From Schistosoma mansoni (Eukaryota; Platyhelminthes; Trematoda; Strigeidida; Schistosomatidae), in contig NW_017386046.1 of the NCBI RefSeq assembly GCF_000237925.1, positions 124,001-188,000 of the forward strand: a DNA stretch of 64,000 bases, read 5' to 3'. This document shows positions 1 to 12,739 of this stretch, one piece after another (the first letter of the stretch is position 1; each line of letters starts with the position of its first letter). A model generated the notes under the pieces. The model saw only the letters and a list, made by a program, of their open reading frames with translations, ran no database searches and was not told the origin of the DNA. Position numbers and translations under genes: made by a program.

Positions 1-4
1 TCAG

Positions 5-64
5 TGTCAACGATCACCACAACCTCACTTGTCTGGTGGACATCATCCCGACGGAACAGCCCGT
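5..64 (+). CDS. Possible internal coding exon, gene unknown
   Basis: The first four bases (TCAG) read as a splice acceptor and GTAAGT at 65-70 as a consensus donor. Between them one frame is open, reading VNDHHNLTCLVDIIPTEQPV from base 6, and the exon would end in phase 2. No family is recognised. The next supported exons on this strand (7656 onward) do not join it in a compatible phase, so it may belong to a gene lying mostly to the left. It is short enough to be chance. Confidence 0.25.
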
Positions 65-205
65 GTAAGTCATGTTTATGTGTATCAGTCTTGATAAGTC
101 GACTTGTATCACTTTACTGGGAAAGTAATAAAACTTTAAATAGTGTTCAAGTTTAGAGCTTTTGGTATACTATTTTGAGGAATATGAAGTAATAACTATG
201 TATGG

Positions 206-553
206 TCATAAAATTGCACTGTTCACATCAGCTTTACTGTTATGTAGTGTTGTCAACGCACGAGATCTATTATTTAGAAAACTTTGATGTTCCCTTATAG
301 ATGACTCTTTATCACTGTCGTTTCTTTTTCCTCGTATTAGCTTTAAACTAATCTCTGAAGCCGAATCAGTCATTAGCTTTGACAGTTTATCAACATTAAG
401 GATGTTGGGGATGCTAGATCCCCAGAAATCACTGGGTAAACGTCTTAATTTCGTAATTTTATTTTGGAAATTTGAATTTCTTATTTTCACGCCAAAAGCG
501 CCCACTTTTACCTTCAGATCGTATTTCCCACTTGGCAGGACCTTAAATGCCAT
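206..553 (-). other. Open frame of 115 codons, origin unknown
   Basis: An ATG-initiated frame runs from 553 down to 206. It is basic and hydrophilic (for example KLRRLPSDFWGSSIPN) and has no signal peptide or membrane segment. No splice sites were evident. The composition and the dense repeats nearby suggest a retroelement fragment rather than a host gene, but no diagnostic motif was recognised. Confidence 0.15.
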
Positions 554-1204
554 TGGTTCGTTCCCTCTCTTAATGCGCTATTTTATGACGTTTCCTACCA
601 CCATTCTTATACTGTATATCTACGCTTGAGTTGCTTGCCTGTTCGTTCGTGCTTCCGACTGCTTGTGGAATATACTTTTCCCTCGGCCAAATCTGGTCTT
701 CTCTCTCTAGTTGGTAGGGCTGGGGCTCGATGAATAGTTTACCTTGTTTTTTCGTTGTCTTGCTGATCCTTTGTTCTGTCCGCCGATTTCAGATGATCTA
801 GTAATCTCTTCAAACATATCAAAGAAAGAGTGTCTTTTCGTTATTTTCTCCCAACTCATTCGTGGTTAATGGCTTGCGAAGTATTTTTGGGATCCAAACA
901 TCCCATGGCTATTGTGACGTTAACCTGAATACTCAACTCCACTCTTAGTAGTTATCAGTAGTCATTTAAAGCATATCCCAATATATGTATAAATCGTTTC
1001 AATGGATTCTATCATTCTATCTAAAATTTTTGATGAGCAGTACGTACAATTATAAAACACAAATAGCATGTATTTCCACTTTTTCATCTTATTAGGGTTC
1101 TGTTCATAAACTGTAAATTATTTCAATCTTGTTCAAACTGAGTACTCGTCGAGGGATTCTGATATACTGGTTACATAGAAAACCTCATAAATCCTATACT
1201 AAGC
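554..1204. other. No gene seen
   Basis: AT-rich sequence without a convincing exon, RNA gene or recognisable repeat. Confidence 0.4.
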
Positions 1205-2290
1205 AGGATTATTTATTTATTTATTTGAACACACAAATACTGGTACAAAGGGATACCAGATACGTATGCGCCACACAATAACAATAAGAATGAGAAGAGA
1301 TAGAGAATGTAAGGTGCGTATAAGAAAAAAGGGAGCAATAATGAACAGAAAATAATGATTGTGAAATAATAATGGGAAGAGCAGTTCAGTTAGCAAAGGT
1401 ACAATGGGAAGGAATTCTTCCAGTTAAAGAAGTTACGTCAATTTCTTATGAAGTAAAATAAAGTTATAGCAGGATCGCCATTGGCTTTTATTCTGAGCCA
1501 TATATAATTACGTCTCTAGCCACTGTATTGCACCATCTGTAGGACTGCGACCAGGAAGTCGTGAAGAACCAACAGAATCCAGTCATGTACAGCTTTCTTT
1601 CATACCACGACACCATGTCATACACTGACCACCTCTCTGCTTTTTCCGACTAGTCCCAGCGTCGGCGAATAATGCACGACATGGAATTCTGTGTAACGAC
1701 ATTCGTAGAACATGTCCAAGCCACCGTAGTCTATGTTTCAAGATGGTGACACCAATTGAACTATCGTCTCTACCCGAACACACGATGCCGAACCTCTGCA
1801 TTACTAACATGGTGTTGCCACTGGATGTCAGCAATCCTTCGGAGACAAAGATGATCAAACACAGAGAGTCGTGTAACATCCTCAACTCGGAGAGGCCAGG
1901 TTTCGCAAGCATAGAGCAAAACTGCTCTCACCGATGCTTAGTAGATCCGACCTTTTACAGCCAGACTAACATCATGAAGGCGCCAAAGATGGCCCAGATT
2001 GGCATAAGCTGCTCTGGCTTTCACTATACGTGAATTGATCTCATCACTCACGCCACCACCAGCATGTATGCAGCTACCCAGTTACATGAACTTCTCAACT
2101 ACTTCTATCTGCGCTCTACCCAGGGTGAGTGCAGGATCGGGGTTCTGCCAGTCTTGTAGGAGTACTTTGCAATTCGAGGGTGCGAAGCACATACCGTACC
2201 TACGGACACTAATTACCAACTGATTAAGTGCGAATTACATTGCTTGGGTACTATCGTACAGTAAGACAATATCATCCGCATACTCAAGCA
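1205..2290 (-). mobile_element. RTE-like LINE remnant: RT C-terminal region, 3' UTR and tail
   Basis: Read on the minus strand from about 2290 downward, fragments in more than one frame match the end of an RTE-type LINE polyprotein. They include KVLLQDW, FMYLGSCIHAGGGVSDEI, KARAAYANL, LLYACETWPLRVEDV and RLRWLGHVLRM. Stops and frame changes interrupt it, so it is dead. The 3' end (1205-1275) is a short segment followed by a repeated TAAA tail, seen on the plus strand as TTTATTTATTTATTTG. This terminal segment closely resembles the 3' end of the two SINE-like elements at 31.2-31.8 and 40.5-41.1 kb. Confidence 0.75.
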
Positions 2291-5200
2291 GGAGCGGGAA
2301 AATGAAACGGAATATATGATAGTCAAAAGCTGTTCTCTTCTAAATGAAAAACCGGTGGTAAAGATCTTATGGAAATTAAATAATCTAATTCATTCTATAA
2401 GCTTATCGATACATCATAGATGAGTTTTAAAACAAAAAGCCATAATTTTCTGTTGATTTCTTTTTAGTCAACGGTAGACGTGTTTGCTTGGATGTGTAGT
2501 TGCTCAGTTACTAAAATATCCTCGATTTTTTCCAAATGTGTATTGGTGCAGTCTGATTAAAATGTTTGCTGTGTTGCAATCGGATGCTAAAAGAACAAAT
2601 TTTTAGAAATTTTGGTGTTCATTTTACAAAATATTTTTACTTACATTTTCATATTACCAGCATTCATAATAAGAAATAATTACGAAAAAAACAACAACAT
2701 GTATAACATAAGTGAAGATCGTATCATTAACACTTGCTGTAATTGTGGTTATAACTAGTAGTCTATAGACGCTTAATTGTATAAAGTGATGTCTCGATAT
2801 TTCTCTTACCTCATAAACTCGATTCCATTTAGGGTTCATGAAAGGGCTTACTTTAATTTGTGATAGTCAGGATAAGAGTAACGCTTAAACTAATAGTGTA
2901 ATATTCTACAGTGTTATTTTAAATTTTTGCCGGCTCATTATTTATACTCAATGTACAATTTTTTTTTCTAAATTATTTTAAAGTAACGAGGTTAAATCCA
3001 ATGAAATATTTCTGTATTCGGCAATTAAATAACATAACTTGTTGCTATTGTTGCTAAATAATTTTTATTAATTTCACGAGATTAGGTTAACTTTTGGTAG
3101 TTTGAGTAACAATTAAGTTAATTTTAACATATTCCATGATAACGATGTCATTAAACAGAGAATAATACAGTAGTAATCGGCTCATCAATTACAATCAAAA
3201 ATTCTAATCTGTAGAAATTCAAATATAACTTTGTAAAAAGCTATATCTCCCTGACTTAAGTATGTTCACAATTAAAATCGTAATCAAATTAATTCATATG
3301 AAAAACATGACAAAGTTTTTATCTGGTAAAAAATAATAAATAGGAAATCCTAAATCATGATTTTGTGTGTATTTGGATTTACTGAAATGTATTTATACTA
3401 CTGAAGGAACTGAGTATTCGAATCCGTGTTAACAACTACCACTTTTTAAAAAAATTAAAGTTACTCAAAAATAGCTAAAACAAATCAGTAGTTAATATTT
3501 CTAACTGGCACCGTGCAACTCAGTTGATATCATCGGGGAAGTATGTTTCAAGTTAGGAATCACAAAGTTCGAAATCGAATACATTGACTTCTAAATCAAA
3601 CCTCAATTTTTTACCGCTCATATGTTTTGCATCAAACTTATCGTATTCTTGTACAGGATTCCGACTTCACGTCATCTATTTTACTTTAAAAAGCTGCATA
3701 GTATTCCCTCATTAACAAATGGTAATATGCAGCTGATATAGAATATGAAACTAGAGTAAGAAATAACGAACAAGAGAAATGTCTTTTCACTGTCACCAGT
3801 CAGTCAGTTACAACGTAGGACCAGGCACATATATGCATCGGTCCACATTGCGTCCTAATAGATAGTCACCTGGATATAACCAAGGGTGAGTTCCTTCACC
3901 GACGGGATTACCTTTTGTGGTATCTGGGGACTTAAATATGTCGGTCAGATGTTTAAGTACAAGGAAATCATCCAGGAGGTTGACAAGTGCTTGTTGTTCA
4001 TAAATATAATTCTGGTCATTCACGACGCCCTATACAGTCATTTTTGATGTATCAACTTGCTTCTTCGCTTTGTAAGTCAAGCATTTACCCAAAGAGCTCT
4101 AATCGAAACTAGCTGCCAATAGTGTAGATATCTGGAAGGTTTTCGACCTTCTAATATCACTTGTCTGGGTTCTATCTGTAATCTACTACGCTCTGAATTC
4201 ATTGAGTGTCCCAATAGTTTAAGTATGACGAAATGCTGAGTAGCTCATGCTAATCTGCTTCACATTAATATGGTAAAACATATATAGTATACGTAACACT
4301 GTAGTGTTGGTATCACTTTTTCAAGCTAAGAATGCTCAATGACCCTGCGTTCGATTATCTTTGCTTACATATGGTGGCAGTGCCAAATCTCGGCCAGAGA
4401 TAATCATGCTCTCGTTTTCTTTATTATCCCAATCATGTTATTTTCATCTCGTTCTTAAATATATCTCCATTTTATTGTTGAATCTTTCTTTTTTTGCTCA
4501 ATGATTTGTTTTCTGTGTTTTGCATTTCTCAGTGCTTTGTTTTACCAAGTCATTTTTAATATTATTTAGTAAATAAGTGTCCTGCTCGTATACTGTAAGT
4601 ATGGTCCATGATTTAGTGTAATAAAACTACCTAATGAGTCACACCAATTTGTAACGTATATAACTATGTAATCTTACAAAGTAATTCCATAATTTCCTGA
4701 ATTAACCGGTCAGTTTATGGTAAATGCATTTGAAACATTTCTACTTATCAGTCAGTCACAACCAACTAAGAACCTGATACGTGTATCTATCAGTTAAAGT
4801 TGCCACACCATACAACTGCGAAATAAAATTACCAGGACAAAATGGAAGGGTAGTAAAAGTAGTAACAATATCAGTGTTAGTAGTAAGAACTGGAATTAGG
4901 CAGTATGATTCTGTTATATCTTGTTGGTTGAACGCTATATTCAGATCCTAAGCTATTCTGATAACCCCCAGGCTAGAACTATTCAACGACTTGAAGACCA
5001 GAGAGAAGACACGAGTACGAGAGAGGTACTTTACTACAAGGTTCATTTATGTACAGAAAAACAGGGGTTTTATAGTAATTAAAAGACCTTGAGTTCCCAT
5101 AGTAGCAGTGTGTTAAACAGCCAGTCAGGACCTCGTTATTTTAGTAGCATAGCTTCTAACTAATCGCTGATTGGTTGGGCTCTTTATGAGCCTCTGGAGG

Positions 5201-5451
5201 CTCTGATAGAGTTTACTGTAAGCCGACTTAACAGATTCAAAAATAAAGGAGTTCGCTAAATAGAAGCATAAGTTGATTCTAAATTTTACGATGTAAGGCG
5301 AGACAAAGACTAAATCTTTATATGAAAATGTTAGACCAATCAAGGCTATTTGAGTCAATGATCACAATGAAATAGAATATGTAACCAAGCGTAATAGTTA
5401 AAAGTACAAGTTGATAGTGGGAAGGCAGGTGTACTGATAGTATTAAGAATA
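2291..5451. other. Gene-free AT-rich stretch
   Basis: No exon with a plausible acceptor, frame and donor was found on either strand. 3790-4025 is less AT-rich and looks like an old interspersed repeat, but no second copy in the window confirms this. Confidence 0.4.
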
Positions 5452-5632
5452 TTAAATTACGATAACAAAAGTCTTATCAATAATTAAACATAAGAAATAA
5501 GAGGTCAAACGTGGGTAAATAGACTAGAATAGTAATCACAAAACATTAAAATCATTACGTAATAAGAAGTGTGTAAGTAAATAGATGTGGAGAATACAAA
5601 CGGAAGATAAGACTTTTGTTATCGTAATTTAA
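5452..5632. repeat. Small inverted-repeat element (MITE-like)
   Basis: Perfect 27-bp inverted repeats at 5452-5478 and 5606-5632 bound a 181-bp segment. The right arm includes GATAAGACTTTTGTTATCG. The interior (127 bp) is AT-rich and non-coding. This is the architecture of a non-autonomous DNA transposon, but no convincing target duplication is visible and no second copy was found. Confidence 0.5.
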
Positions 5633-7655
5633 AGACTGAATCGCATATACCAGTGCAGCCTATTTTAAGCCATGTGACCCTTCGTCCCCAATCATTGGTT
5701 ACAATACTGTACGAACCCCGATGAGGTAGTCTAAATCTTCCAACATGGCTCAATCCAACTCTTAGTGACTTCATTGACTGTTGTCACGTTTTGATTCTAT
5801 CGCCTCTAGCTTTCTTCTGACCTACTCCTACACCAGCCAAAATAAAAAGATTGTAGACAACGGTCCAGCTTAAGTAATACATGTCTGAACCACCTTTGGT
5901 TTGGACATGTACTACATATATATGGTAGACGTAGACTATTTGATTGATGTCCACCTGATGACCCTCAGTCAGCATTTGGAGACTTTGAACAATATAGCTC
6001 AGGACCGTTCACAACGACGCAGATGCATTCACCTTTTATTTACCTCTCGTTCTTGAATTACTGTATCCCTTCATATATAACTTCTATATCTTTCTAAGCC
6101 GTATTTTAAAGGTTTGGTTTTTCATTGCTATACTATTCCGATCTATTTTTGGTTTTCATTTTAATGTGCTAGTCTGGTACGGTAGCTTGGTGTACACACA
6201 TCTTTGCTAGGCTTTATGTTGATGTTTATCTATCCCAACAACCCCTCAGTTGATAACGATTCATTACATCATCAACCGGTTTGTCATTTTCGCTTAATAA
6301 CCTTTGTCTAACCTCAACATTGCTTACTGGGTAGACCAAACATACTTAAGCCATACCTCAAAGGGACCAGTGATTAAATCCCAGTAACCCACAGACATTC
6401 CCCATCTTTAAAAGTCACGTGTCTCAGACAGAAGGGACGAGACGAACTTCTAGTTCTTTGGTTAGCAGATAAACACGCGGCTTACATCACAGTTGACTTA
6501 GATTGAAAAAAACCCAGATAACCTTTTGAATTCGTCCAAAATTTTCACATATCATTAGTTCTAATGATATTTCTCATATATTTTCACTCACATTCTACGG
6601 ATATATATTCAACACTATGTTTTGCATAGTTTGCAGCATACTGATAAAATTAATAATTAAATAAAAAGGGAATGAACTATTCTCAACAAAAGTGGATGGT
6701 AAATTTACAGTCTTCTTAAACGCACTCACTATAAAACTTTTCTTTTTGATAGATAAGAAATAAATTATAGGTTTTAGGTTCACTGTTTTTTTAATGCTAA
6801 AATTAAGTAATTAATTTAGTCAGGTGTTCAAGAAAAGTATGGTCGCAATATATACATATATAATTTATCATTTGTGCTTATTATTCTTCATATTTGGACT
6901 CTGCAAATAAAGTTGTGACTCACAAGATAATTTACAATTTCTACGTCTATTGATTCAAAATGTTGTTCTTGGAATGCATTTTGCGCTTCTTATACTAGTA
7001 ATACACTAATTGAAAATTTTTGATTATCAAGAAATATTACAGTTGTAAAAAGAATCCCATTTGTAGTTATCACCAATATGTATGTTGATCATTTCAGTAC
7101 TTCAGTTTATTTAGTGAAAGTTAATAAATATTTCTATTACAAACTCATCATTTTCCGTATTGACTTAAGTATTTTCCAGATTTATCATAACACTAAGGTT
7201 CTAACTTTTAGAATGTCTTATTAATAGTTTGATGTTCTTACCTAGATTTCTTTCGTTATCCAATTAACATGAAAAGTACATGAAAAAAGAACTAATTTTG
7301 TTGATATGAAATTTCTATTTTAAAATTCATGGCTTCTTTTAACTGTATCATTTTGTATATATTAGCATTTATGCATCAAGCGTAAATTACAAGCTCACAT
7401 TCTAAACGGCTTCGTTGTTAAAACCCTAATATTGCGTTACAATTTAAAAACCCGCTCTATTTGCTTCTGTTTGGACAAGTTAACCGTATCTCTAACTCAT
7501 AAAAATCAGTGCATCCAAGCGACCACTTAGGCTTTTAACCGGTTACTGTGTTGCATTATTTTTGTATTGTTTCTTGTGATAAGTAGCTTTTTGTTTGCCG
7601 TACATTTATCATACTTTCACGAAAGCTTACCTACAAATAAATTTAGGCAAATCGT
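5633..7655. other. Gene-free AT-rich stretch
   Basis: No supportable exon or RNA gene was seen. The end of the interval holds the acceptor-like site TTTAG at 7642-7646 just before the small gene at 7656. Confidence 0.4.
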
Positions 7656-7939
7656 ATGGAGAGTTCTGTCTCCCATTCTGGAGGTGGCGAACACAAAGTA
7701 CATTATCAATCTGCTAATCGTATCCATGGAACAGATTACAGGATGGCACAATCCACTGGTTACAATGCTGTTCCAAATAAGGTTTGCAAGATTGATCTTA
7801 AAATTTTGTTTGTTTTTCGTGTTGTGATATTTTTTCATAATTCCGCTTCACGAAGAGCATAATAATTGATTCCGTTTTCGTTACAGCTATTGACGGTTCA
7901 TAAGTATACGATTACAATGACCATTGCTTAGGGAATAAA

Positions 7940-7983
<44 letters not shown>

Positions 7984-8684
7984 TGAAAATCTTTTGTAAT
8001 TTAAATAAGGATTTGATCAGGCTTCGTCTGAGCGTGTATATGTATATATAAAGTAATGGTTACTGAGTCTCAGTTTTAAGGAAAGCATCAAGGCTAAAAT
8101 GAAGACACGTTTGTCTGAACAGTTTTAAATAGATTAAGGTACACTTTTTGGATCCCTTTGCTTGGCATTATCAGTTTGTTAATATTACCAATGTAAACTT
8201 GTTCTTTCATAAATGCAATATTCTAACAAAACCTGATAAACTTAGTACTGTAATATCAATAAGAACAAGATCAAAACACAACAATTTATGTGTTATATTT
8301 CTCTACTCATACTCAAATTCAGTCAACAATTAATAATAATTTAAATTTGTTTATTTACTTCGGGTCTCATATTGTTTAGCATTACACTAGGTGTATTGTA
8401 AAAACCATATTTTTCATTGAACTGATCAATAAGCTTTCCATTGTGTATTGCGTAATACTTATAGAAGTTAATATAGTTTATTGTTCTTTCCCGTCCGAAC
8501 TTGTCAACACTCGTAACTATACTTGTGAACACGTCTTTTTCTTTTCATTTCTTAAAAGCCACCTTACGGACGAGATGAACATGAAGACTCACGTCTTAAC
8601 TCAGGGAATTCTCGTTCTGTAAAACCAACTGGTCATCCACAAGGAAACACACGAGTGAAGCCTGATCTAAATGACTATTTTTGA
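7656..8684 (+). CDS. Small hydrophilic protein, two exons, function unknown
   Basis: Exon 1 is 7656-7781 (ATG to AAG, then GTTTGC) and exon 2 is 8559-8684 (after CTTAAAAG, ending TGA). Both are exactly 42 codons and the join is phase 0, giving 83 aa. The product begins MESSVSHSGGGEHKV, contains GTDYRMAQSTGYNAVPNK across the end of exon 1, and ends VKPDLNDYF. It is rich in Ser, Gly, Asn, His and charged residues, with no signal peptide or membrane segment. A TTTAG acceptor directly upstream keeps the frame (GCA AAT CGT ATG), so exon 1 could instead be internal and the gene longer at its 5' end. The donor is non-consensus after GT. The 777-nt intron carries the TA microsatellite. Confidence 0.5.
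7942..7981. repeat. TA microsatellite, about 20 units
   Basis: An uninterrupted run of the dinucleotide TA inside the intron of the small two-exon gene. Length polymorphism is likely. Confidence 0.95.
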
Positions 8685-9611
8685 ATATTTTCTTGATTAA
8701 TATAGTTTTACATGGTGTGTGCATTTTTTGCCACATTCCTGAATTTCCGCATACAGATAGCGTTGTACATATGTTAAACTGCTTTTTTTTGTTTAAAAGT
8801 ATACCTACTTGCAGTTTGTTGACTCAAAACAGTCAGTTCGCCTTTCGTATTTGTCTAGTCTTTTAAGATCAACTGTAAAGTCTTTCTTCTTTTCCCATTA
8901 CTGTGTTTATTAGTAGTGCATGTTTTTTTGTTGTTTTCGCGTAAGAATTTTTATATTAATTGCTTTTATACGAATAGTTTGGTACTTTTGTGTATTTCTT
9001 AATACATTTGTGTAGTTATTACTGTTCGATGTCTATTACCAATTTTCTTTGTATTGCCATTTATTTTGTAGTACATTGAATAATTTTCAGTTACTAATGG
9101 ATTTAAGACTTTGTATATGTGTGCTGTACATGAAATGGGTTCAGGTTCCAGTCACGGATTTTTATATGAAATCTAAATTTTCCTATACAGCTGTTCAGAT
9201 ACAAATAGCGCGACAAGATGACCGCAAACTTCATTAAGTTCATGTGGCTGATTGACTTCATACCACTCAAAATCCAGTTTTGTAAGTCTAGAATTTGGTC
9301 TTAAAAAACGTCGTCAGTAATCCCTCTAAGTGGTTTACCTATGCCTGTAACTGATTCTCCAACAGTAAATACACTACATCATTTGTAACAAACCACATCT
9401 AGTTCTAACTGCATCAGAATGCAGAGAGCACATTACTTCCAGTACTTATAATCGCACTCATAACTCGAACCGTAGTTTCGAGAAACAAAGGGTTTCAGTG
9501 TTATCCCAGTGCTTTCTGAGATATCATGTGAAACGTTTTACTATGCAAAATAGGGCTTATGAATTATTCTGTGCTTTAAAGAGAGCCTGAGGTCATCTTA
9601 TAAGCTTACTT
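8685..9611. other. No gene seen
   Basis: Pyrimidine-rich then mixed sequence with no supportable exon. From about 9240 the composition becomes less AT-rich, and this part may belong to the decayed gypsy element that follows. Confidence 0.35.
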
Positions 9612-10342
9612 TGAATGAGAATCATCTGTGCTAGGAATCAGACGTTTTCGAACGACCGCCCACAAGCAAACGGGTTGGTAGAACGCTTTCACCAACGACT
9701 TACAGTTTCACTATCAGCTACAAACCTCTCACAATGGACCGGTGCACTTTCACTCGTCTTACTAGGTATTCACAATGCAGTGAAAGCTGACATTCAAAAC
9801 ATCGCAGCTCAACTAGTTTAAGGAACAGCACTCCGACTTCTAGGAGACTTCGTGGACCCTTCAATGAACATGGATCTAAACTCCTACATGAGCAAGCTTA
9901 CAAATGCAATGCTTTCAGTTTAGCCTGTTTCCACTCGACCGGAATGAACTGATGTTTTGTTCAACCTGACTCACGATATAGAATACATGTCTTCGTACGT
10001 CGAGACTCACATGGACGACCAATCAAATCAGCATACGAAGGACTCTTTAAAGTCCTTCAGCCTGAACCCAAGTACTATATAGTCGACAAGAACGGCATTA
10101 ACGATAGTATCAGCATCTATCGAATCAAAAGCAGTGTATTTAAAAAGAAATCACATCCACGTCGATTTTCCTTCGCTACAATTGAACGAAACGGCTCCTA
10201 CACGTATAATACCTCATCCGACATCTAACATGCACGTCGATACTTTGATAGTATCTGAAAATAAACTTAAAACAACTCTTTCTGGAAGAAAAGTAAGATT
10301 TCAGGAACATTTAAACGACTATTGCACGCAAGACACCAGATA
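9612..10342 (+). mobile_element. Gypsy-type LTR retrotransposon remnant: end of integrase and C-terminal tail
   Basis: The frame from 9615 reads RPQANGLVERFHQRLTVSL, the region around the catalytic Glu of a gypsy integrase, followed by QWTGALSLVLLGI. The same stretch in the intact element at 53.2-59.1 kb reads HPQANGMIERFHRQLK and QWTEFLPLVILGI. Downstream, after stops and frame changes, come pieces of the integrase C-terminal region and a terminal piece reading LSGRKVRFQEHLNDY ending near 10342. No LTR was found next to it. It is a related but not identical lineage, and long dead. Confidence 0.75.
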
Positions 10343-11704
10343 ACATTTTGTTTTATCTCGGCTTTCCTTTGTATTACATATAATAAAAAAATTTAATATG
10401 CTTATACTTATATGTTTTCCAAAAAAAACGGATTATTTTCTCAATATGTGTTTTCTTTTCTTTAAAAGAACAACCAAAAATTTTCAAAACACTGATTTTA
10501 CGCTATCGCAGGTGTATGAGTCTATTTACCTCTCTTCGCCCGCTTTGTGTCTTTATTCGCATATGAGTGTATTTCGACATGTACTTGCATTTTCTTTTCC
10601 AGGACGGTTGGAAAAGACGATAAGATGAACCATGAAGTTTACGAGGAACCAAAATTTGGATTATTATTTGTTTCCTTATTGGTATATTGTACTTCATGGC
10701 CCTTTATAATAAAAGAAATATGACCAGAGGCTGCTAAACATAGCAAGCTATCAGAAGAGTGTTTACCAGAAACAAACTCGTTGGGTTGAAACTTCTGGCT
10801 GGCCACGTCGTAGGGTCATCACTACCCCACTAGGGGGAGTGATCTATAGCGGTAAATAAGTCCCCAAAATCAATATCTCTGTAAGTTCTCGGCATTGGAT
10901 GTTGACCACATTAGTTTTAATTCACTCGCTCGGTCATGCATCCACACCAGATCACGGGTGTGAACATCATTATCAGCTTCTCCTGCTATCAGTTGCCAGT
11001 TTAGATCAGTCACTTCTCGATATATTGATAATCTATCAAATATGTCTTCAAACCCGATCGCTTCTGTCTTTTGTTTTCACTGGGTGAGTGCGATTCAATT
11101 GTAGGTGTTGCTGGTAAAGTGTCGTCAAACTACAAAACCTGTGGCATCTTCAACTCCACAAAACCCATGGTGGCTTAATTATCATAATACTACAAACGCA
11201 CCTGAAGATTCTATACTGATTTGCGGGACAGTACATTAATAACTTACTAACATGTTAGGTAAGTGGCGAAGTAAACAATGACAGGGTAGAAATCCACCGT
11301 GACCAATCAAATAAAGGTCTGCAGAACAAGCTCTGAGTTATATGTGGAGAAATTTGAACACTTCACTTCCAATTGACGTTTGTGCTGAAGATGTCAGGCA
11401 TAAATGCAATGAGAGCTCCGCTATCGAGTTATACTACTCAGAGGGAAAAAAAACCCGAAATCAGTTGTCTGAACTACATATCTTCTACATCATCTCAAAG
11501 TCATATGAGCGCAGCATGCTTCTGGTTGCTCAAAAAGGAGGCTCTCTAGAAGACAAGCATTCACTCAAAAACAAATTTTTTTCTCCATGAATGTTTTTGT
11601 TTGTATATTCTGCCAGCGAGTGTGGGCTGCACACCTATTATCAACTCCCCTATTTATGAAGAATAGCTGAACAAAGCGAAAGAAAATTGGTGCACCTAAT
11701 GATG
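10343..11704. other. No gene seen between two element remnants
   Basis: Mixed-composition sequence without a supportable exon. Its lower AT content than the flanking intergenic DNA suggests further decayed repeats. The part after about 11340 may be the upstream reverse-transcriptase portion of the RTE remnant that follows, but no motif was clear enough to claim. Confidence 0.3.
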
Positions 11705-12484
11705 ACTGGACGACTTAGACTTGACAAATGATCTAGCTCTTCTGCCACGCACGCAACAACAAATGCAGAAGACGGTCAGCGTAGCAGCAGCAGTAGGTCT
11801 CAGTATACACAAAAGGAAGTGCAAGATCCTCTAATGCAACACTGCATGCACCAATAGAATTACACTTGACGATGAAGCTTTGAACGACGTAAAAACTTTT
11901 ACATATCTGAGCAGCATAATTGATGAACACAGTGAATCTGATGGAGGTGTGAGGCTGCGGATCGGCAAAGCAAGAGCAGAATATTTACAATTGAAAAACA
12001 TCTGGAACTCAAAACAACTGTCTCTCAACCAACAACAAGTTCAGAATTTTCAATACAAACGTCAAGATTGTTCCACTGTGTGGGGCGGAAACCTGGAGAA
12101 CTATGAAAGCCATCATCCAGAAAATACAGGTGTTTAATTACAGTTGTCTACGCAAAGTACTTCGGATCCGTTTGCCAGAAACAATCAGCAATAACCTACT
12201 GTGGGAGAAAACGAATCAGATTTAAGCCGAAGAAGCTCCGAAAATGCATAGGACACACATTGATGAAAGCAGACAACTGCGTCACATGGCAGTTCCTCCC
12301 ATGGAATCTTGAAGGTCAAGAGAAAAGAGGAATACCGAAGAACGAATTACGCCGGGAAATGGAGTTAGACATGAAAAGAAAGAACGAAGGTGGGATTGAA
12401 TTAGATAAGAAGGCCCAGGACAAAGTGGGATGCAGAAGGCTGGTCGTAGGCCTATGTTCCATAAGGGGTAACAGCCGTAAGTAA
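11705..12484 (+). mobile_element. RTE-type LINE remnant: RT C-terminal half
   Basis: Frames on the plus strand read LTNDLALLPRTQQQMQKTV (the region of the FADD catalytic box, here with the Asp-Asp pair disrupted), VKTFTYLSSIIDEHSESDGG, RIGKARAEYLQLKNIWNSKQ, then after frame changes KADNCVTWQFLPWN and RREMELDMKRKN. This is the characteristic order of RTE-clade C-terminal motifs. In-frame stops and shifts show it is inactive. Confidence 0.8.
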
Positions 12485-12739
12485 AAAAGTATTATTGACT
12501 GATGCAAACTACAGGATACACAAATACCATTTCGTCTTGGTTGATCTTCAGAAAAAGGTAGACAGAATACACACATCAGAAAATTTGTCAATCTTTACAA
12601 TAGCCATAGAGATTTAATGCGGACGATACAGATTACAGAAAAAACACCTTCCAGAAAAATCTAATCAAGATTTCAAAACCACCTAAAGAATAAAACACAA
12701 ACTGCGTAATCTGCCTGTTAAGACAACTGCTGGCGTACA
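12485..12739. other. Spacer, probably the start of the Penelope-like remnant
   Basis: No gene. The sequence runs into the Penelope-like remnant and may be its eroded upstream part. Confidence 0.25.

Noticed and set aside
8341-8532. Minus-strand frame of 63 codons beginning MFTSIVTSVDKFGRERT
   Set aside because: It lies in the intron of the small two-exon gene on the other strand, has no supporting splice sites or motif, and its composition fits chance AT-rich DNA.
5-8684. Single gene joining the exon at 5-64 to the exons at 7656-8684
   Set aside because: The first exon ends in phase 2 while the later exon requires phase 0 in its coding frame, so a direct join breaks the protein.
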